From positions 1-64,000 of the forward strand of contig JAANDG010000306.1 in NCBI GenBank assembly GCA_036852015.1: a DNA stretch of 64,000 bases, given 5' to 3'. Below the pieces are notes generated by a model. It was not told where the DNA came from, made no database searches, and worked only from the letters and a program-made list of their open reading frames with translations. Shown here piece after piece: positions 59,576 through 64,000 of this stretch. Origin of the DNA: Pelodera strongyloides (lineage: Eukaryota > Nematoda > Chromadorea > Rhabditida > Rhabditidae). The position numbers were made by a program, and so were the translations under genes. Position 1 is the stretch's first letter. Every line of letters starts with the position of its first letter.

Positions 59576-60494
59576 GCTACGATACTCCACCCGGTGGACA
59601 TGATCTCGCACGATCGATCGATAATCGTTCCAAGCAATCAATAAATCAATAAATCCTCTCCTATCATTATGTTGTTTTGGTTTGTGAAGTGATTTTTGTT
59701 GTTGTGTGCAATTCGTGGAAGTAATTCAAAATGGACACAAGTTTGTGGTTTTATGATCATGATATGTTAGTTTCGCATTTTGAAAGTGATCTTTAAGAAA
59801 TTCTTTAATTTTCAAGTTTTAAACTTTAGATTTAGAAAAGGACTTTTAAAATTCGTTCAGATTGAAAAGCTTGCAATTAGACTTCTTTTTGCACACTGCT
59901 GTGGTCTCGAATGAACATCAAAATACTCTCGAGGAAATTCCTAAAAATGGAAATGAACCAATGAAAAGATGCTGCGAATGCCATTCATTTTGTTAGGCAT
60001 TTATATATTTATACAGAAATAAGTTTATATGTATAATTATACTGTAAAGTCCTTTCAACAAAAAACTTTGAAATCACAAAAATTCAAAGCCAAAACCAAA
60101 AAAACGGGAGTTTAGAATCCTAATAATTAATAATTAACAATAACACAATTAATAACTGGATTACCAGAGGCCATATTCACCATTAAGGTTCCCTGTCGAC
60201 AGAAAATAGCATTCTAATGTGAGAGACGCAGAGAGAAGGCGGGGAACTGAGCGGTGACTATGGCCTCAGGAATTCATCAACAAACCCCTTTCAGCCGTCG
60301 AATCATGGATATCTCGTTCGTGCTTTGAGAACGGTACCGAGTCCGTTCCTTGTGAAGCTTCCGCTAAGGAATGTGCCATTTCCGGCGGTACCGGAATATG
60401 TCACACTTGTAACGATGATGTGTGCAATGGGAAGGGTGTTACGTCGCTTATAACAGCACTGATGATCATTCCCTTTATTGTTGTGTTATACTAG
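58627..60494 (+). CDS. Ly6/uPAR-type protein, isoform b with predicted GPI tail (exons 1, 2, 3b)
   Basis: Exons 58627-58684, 58962-59078 and 60295-60494 give 124 codons plus TAG. The last exon replaces 3a with a paralogous half-domain: SCFENGTESVPCEASAKEC, then ISGGTGICHTCNDDVCNGKG, then a hydrophobic C-terminus (LITALMIIPFIVVLY) typical of a GPI-anchor signal, with a plausible attachment site near NGKG. Both 3a and 3b follow the same donor (phase 1) and share the pattern C..SGGTG.C..C..D.CN, so they look like a duplicated exon used as mutually exclusive ends. A CAGAGGCC-type palindrome ends 24 bases before exon 3b. Isoform choice is inferred from sequence only. Confidence 0.72.
59640..59653 (+). 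terminator. Tandem AATAAA poly(A) signals after Ly6 exon 3a
   Basis: Two overlapping AATAAA hexamers stand 65-78 bases after the exon 3a stop, inside what would be the intron of isoform b. Confidence 0.6.
60164..60270. repeat. CAGAGGCCATATTCACC element in the Ly6 intron before exon 3b
   Basis: CAGAGGCCATATTCACCATT on the left and GGTGACTATGGCCTCA on the right, ending 24 bases before the 3b acceptor boundary. Confidence 0.85.
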
Positions 60495-60890
60495 CTATTC
60501 AAATCCCTATCTTCATGATAAAGAAATCATTGGTAATCGATGATGTAATGCGAAAAATTGGAAATAGATAATATAATTGTCGTTCGATAGTGAACAATGT
60601 AATATTCATAAACCGCAATTAAGCTATGCTCAAATCCCGATAATTAACTTTGACGAAGTAAAACATTAAAAGTTCTAAAATTTAAATTCAATATCAGTTC
60701 GCGAATAATTTTTCAGGAGAAATTTCAATTTTTGCGCTCACAATAGAAACTAAGCTAACGTTTCCTATAGTCCAATTACAATTGCAATATAAAACACTTA
60801 TTAGCTGGACCCTTATTAGGCGGTCTTTCATTTAGTTTGTTATTTTATTTTCCTGATGTATATTGAATTCTATTCACTTCGCTGTCGACT

Positions 60891-61044
60891 TATTAGCCCG
60901 TATTCTCGGGTCGACGGGAATGTTCCGTTTGGGAGCTCATTCGTATGCAAATTTTTCCTCCAGCTAGTCTAGATAGTCGAGAAATTTGCATACAAAGGAT
61001 TTCCCAAACGGAACGTTTCCGTCGACCCGAGAATACGGGCTAGT
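60891..61044. repeat. TAGCCCGTATTCTCGGGTCGACGG palindromic element
   Basis: TAGCCCGTATTCTCGGGTCG and CGACCCGAGAATACGGGCTA are perfect ends; inner TTCCGTTTGGGA and TTTGCATAC arms are also inverted. Confidence 0.92.
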
Positions 61045-61339
61045 ATCGCCATAAATTACTCTTTCATGAAGTATTCAAGATCGTTTATCTCATCCTCCTT
61101 CAAATTGTATGCCTTTCAACTCATATTTTTGCTTTAAACTTTGCTTGCTGATCTCGAATTTCAAATAAAGTGTTTATTTTTATTGTTGTTTATGCAAGGT
61201 TGTGACTGTAAATGTAAAATGAAGCATCTAATAAAGTTAACATAGAGTCGGTTTGCTTATACTTTATAGATAGTTCACCACATAAATAGATCGTAGTATA
61301 AAAATGCACTCACGAAAATGCACATATTCTGAGATGCGT

Positions 61340-61555
61340 AATGGGGTTTCAATGGGCAAAAATTGCCGGATTTTGCTTCCAAGTATGGGAAAATTTACAG
61401 TATGTTGGCACTACACGAGAATATATACGGACCGCCAAAAAATGGTCACTTGGCAGGTAACCGCCACGGCCCACGGGACCATTTCGTACACGAGATGCCT
61501 ATTTGATACTTGGAAACAAAAATCACTGGTTTTGCCATTCCTTGAAACCAAATAA
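61340..61555. repeat. TGGGGTTTC palindromic element
   Basis: AATGGGGTTTCAATGGGCAA on the left and TTCCTTGAAACCAAAT on the right, with AAAAATGGTCACTTGGCAG inside. Confidence 0.55.
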
Positions 61556-62116
61556 GGGATCGATGTTATGTTATGACAGTGAGCTTTTGTTGTTGAATAT
61601 TTAAAATTAAGCTTTCTTCTATGTGATTTTATATGATTTCTGCATATTATAAATCTAATCACATAAAACTGTCGCTCATATCTGCGCGCGGCATCTCCGG
61701 TCCGGTGACCCATTTGCATACGAGATCGGGATAAACCAGTGAAATTTGCATATTGTGTACGGTCTACGGTCTACGGTGCAAAACCGTAGTTCCTGCGACT
61801 ACGATCTATCAAAGTGAGATAATACTTTATTTTAATTTTTAATTTGAAAATCAATATTACCTCCGGAAGTGTCCACAACCAAGTATGGAAAACACGGTGC
61901 AGCATTTATGCTTTTTTGATCTTTGTCAACTTTTTTCTTTGCTACATTCAAGCTCATTGACATTACAAAACTGTGATTCATTTTAAAATATAAAGATAAA
62001 GAAATGTCACTGACACTTGCCTGTAATGCCTAATACGAATTTCGTTTTCGCTATTTTTCTCTGGTTTTCGAGAGTTTTTGGAAAACTCCCGTAAGCACAT
62101 TCGTCAGCTTAAATGC

Positions 62117-62304
62117 TTAAAGCGAAATACCGGCCGGTTTTTGAAACGCATTGTGGACATCTGAATTCTTACGTATTTATGCTAATTTACTCGAATTTAG
62201 CTCGACTGTTTATTCTAATTTATGCAATTTGCATGAGCTGCACATGAATGCTGAATGCTGGTGTACTTGATGCGTTTCAAAAACCGGACGTTATTTCGCT
62301 TTAA
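62117..62304. repeat. GCGAAATACCGGCCGG element 12, 27 bp upstream of the collagen AUG
   Basis: TTAAAGCGAAATACCGGCCG and CCGGACGTTATTTCGCTTTAA ends. It sits in the promoter or leader of the collagen gene. Confidence 0.9.
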
Positions 62305-62331
62305 ACTTAAACTTCACCCTTTCCTCTACAG

Positions 62332-63965
62332 ATGGGCGATAATTTCCGCCACCTGGCGGTTGGAATATGTCTGCTCTCTCTTATTTCCACGTTCACTCTC
62401 CTATTCTCTGCCTTCACCATTTACAATAAGGCCAACTTTGAACTATCGATGACCCAATCAAGGATGAGCGCATTCCAGGTAAGATAACATTATTCTAATT
62501 AGTTTTCTAATTGCCTTCCGGCGAGATACAGTATTCCAGATGTTACGGTAATGTGAGACATTAAGTAAGTACTTGGAAGCAGCTCCACGAAAGTGTTGCT
62601 AGTTTAATAAAGAGTGTGAAACATAACGCATTTAATGAAAATGGCATTTGTAGCGGAGTGGCTGGCATGTATAAGACAAAAGTCGTAGTAAGTCAACCAA
62701 AATACAAAAAAGTTTCCCACTTGGCCCGGCCACTAATCATAAGCCTCCAGAGCAAGACGTCCGCCATTTGGTCCGAGTTGATGTGGATGTCTAAGGACAA
62801 TGTCGGTGCGGTTCGCATCCGGCGTCAGTACGGCGAAGGAGCCGCGACTGGAGCTCAGCCGAACGCCGGTGTGCTGCACCAGTGCAGCCGTTAGTTTTTC
62901 GTACCCTCCAACTATTGTATGATGTATTTTGTGTTCAAAAAGTTTTTCTAGTTATGCAATGCCGTTTTCACAGTTATGTTATGGTAACTTACTGCAGATT
63001 CTGAGATAATATTCCAGTTATGACTGTTTTATCTGAAGCTAAACGTTTAAGAGTGCCAACGCCTGCAATGTCCTTCTGGAGCTCCTGGCAATGAAGGAAT
63101 TCCTGGGCGAGATGGAGCACCCGGAACGCCAGGAAAGATTGGCGCGGTTAGTTTTTAAAGCGAAATACTGGCCGGTTTCTGAAACGCATCGTGGTCAACT
63201 GAATTCTTACGTGTTTATACTAATTTGCTCGGTATTATGTATGATATGTGGTCCACCACAGAATAGAACAAAATTTGCATACAATACATGGAAAAGCAGT
63301 TATCCAACACATATACGACTATACCGCTTTAGAATTTAACCCAACTAATTCCAGCCTGGATTTGATGGTGAAGACATCGAGATGCCGAATCCTCCAGAGA
63401 TGCCGTGCATGGTTTGTCCGGGAGGTCCACCAGGCCCTCGTGGAGCCCAAGGGGAGCGTGGACTCACAGGACAAGCTGGACGATCTGGACGATACGGTAG
63501 GTTGTCTGCTTTGTCAATTGTCAATCATCATATTATGTCATTATATTATGTGATCTTATCTATGAGGCGCGTGGTTTAGCGGAAATAACTTTATTATGCA
63601 TAATAAGAATAATAAACACAATAGGTTTGTTTATCACTAATACGTGTATATATAAGTACTTGCTGGACTTACGTACACCCCTTGGTCGGAATGCTAGTTC
63701 TCCTCTATTTCAGTTACTCTGTGTTTCTTGATCGTATATGGCACTCATGCTCTGCTACTAACTACTGAACATGATCAATGTAGCATGAACATTTGCACCT
63801 ACTGAACATTTATTAACACCTATCGTAAACATTTGTAAAAGTTATATCTAGGAAGCCCCGGAAACCCCGGTATTGATGGCACTCGGGGGCCGGTCGGAAA
63901 CATGGGACGTTCGGGACTAAAGGGAATACGAGGACCCAAGGGCCCTAAGGGAAAGGACGTTATTG
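62332..63965 (+). CDS. Cuticle collagen (col family), 5' part, runs off the window
   Basis: Exons 62332-62478, 62751-62889, 63052-63146, 63355-63496 and 63852-63965 are in phase; the gene continues beyond 64000. The N-terminus (MGDNFRHLAVGICLLSLIST) carries one hydrophobic segment and the col-N domain. VRIRRQYG matches homology block A, a subtilisin/furin-type cleavage site for procollagen. A Cys cluster (HQCSQCQRLQC) precedes a Gly-X-Y run beginning CPSGAPGNEG. It is interrupted by a non-collagenous Cys patch (CMVCPGG), and longer Gly-X-Y repeats follow. This is a secreted cuticle collagen assembled as trimers. The acceptor TCTACAG abuts the AUG. It has at least five exons, each separated by short introns. 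The acceptor of exon 3 (TTTAAG) is weak. Confidence 0.88.
63155..63332. repeat. Chimeric TTAAAGCG element (collagen intron 3)
   Basis: The left end TTTAAAGCGAAATACTGGCC belongs to the ACCGGCCGG family, while the right end CGACTATACCGCTTTA belongs to the GCGGTAT family. It starts 8 bases after the exon donor. Confidence 0.75.
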
Positions 63966-64000
63966 GTAGGATTTTCACTTTTATGCAGTGATGTTATATG

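Larger units (their letters stand above)
60495..62331. other. Intergenic region between Ly6 and collagen genes
   Basis: It contains palindromic elements at 60891-61044, 61340-61555 and 62117-62304. I see no gene. Confidence 0.5.

Overview
The window is nuclear DNA of a nematode, most likely Caenorhabditis or a close relative. The evidence is the gene content (a DMSR-type neuropeptide receptor, a cuticle collagen, a PLAC-domain ADAMTS protease, a nematode-type SLC6 carrier), introns with TTTCAG-like acceptors, acceptor-like AG sites just upstream of several start codons that fit spliced-leader trans-splicing, and interstitial TTAGGC telomere-type repeats. All exon models below were assembled by eye from splice sites and reading phase, and each was checked for a total length divisible by three.

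Layout: (1) 1936-8979 plus, 12-exon DMSR/FMRFamide-type GPCR; (2) 11668-14940 minus, 7-exon intracellular CAP (GAPR-1-like) protein; (3) 15.0-23.7 kb, repeat-rich intergenic block; (4) 23767-28347 plus, 13-exon secreted ADAMTS-like metalloprotease ending in a PLAC domain (MIG-17-like); (5) 29864-39472 minus, 18-exon SLC6 family member with an in-frame TGA and three probable GC-AG introns; (6) 40340-41890 plus, elongin C; (7) 43922-46979 minus, 8-exon secreted LRR-cap-like protein whose 3' end is tandemly repeated; (8) 50728-51245 plus, 62-residue single-pass membrane protein; (9) 51.3-58.6 kb, repeat-rich block with long hairpins, interstitial telomere repeats and hammerhead-like motifs; (10) 58627-60494 plus, Ly6-type gene with two alternative terminal exons, one predicted secreted and one predicted GPI-anchored; (11) 62332 to beyond the window, cuticle collagen.

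The genes do not form a single pathway. They are unrelated neighbours in alternating orientation. What dominates the window is a dense load of short palindromic elements. Several families share TTAAAG-type ends, and a second group has CAGAGGCC-type ends. There is also a tRNA-like SINE-like family, tandem satellites and microsatellites. Many of these lie inside introns, some within 30 bases of splice sites.

I found no clear new multi-gene system. The most promising observations are the duplicated terminal exons of the Ly6 gene, the SLC6 gene with an in-frame TGA and clustered GC-AG introns, the pair of hammerhead-ribozyme-like cores, and the SINE-like family.
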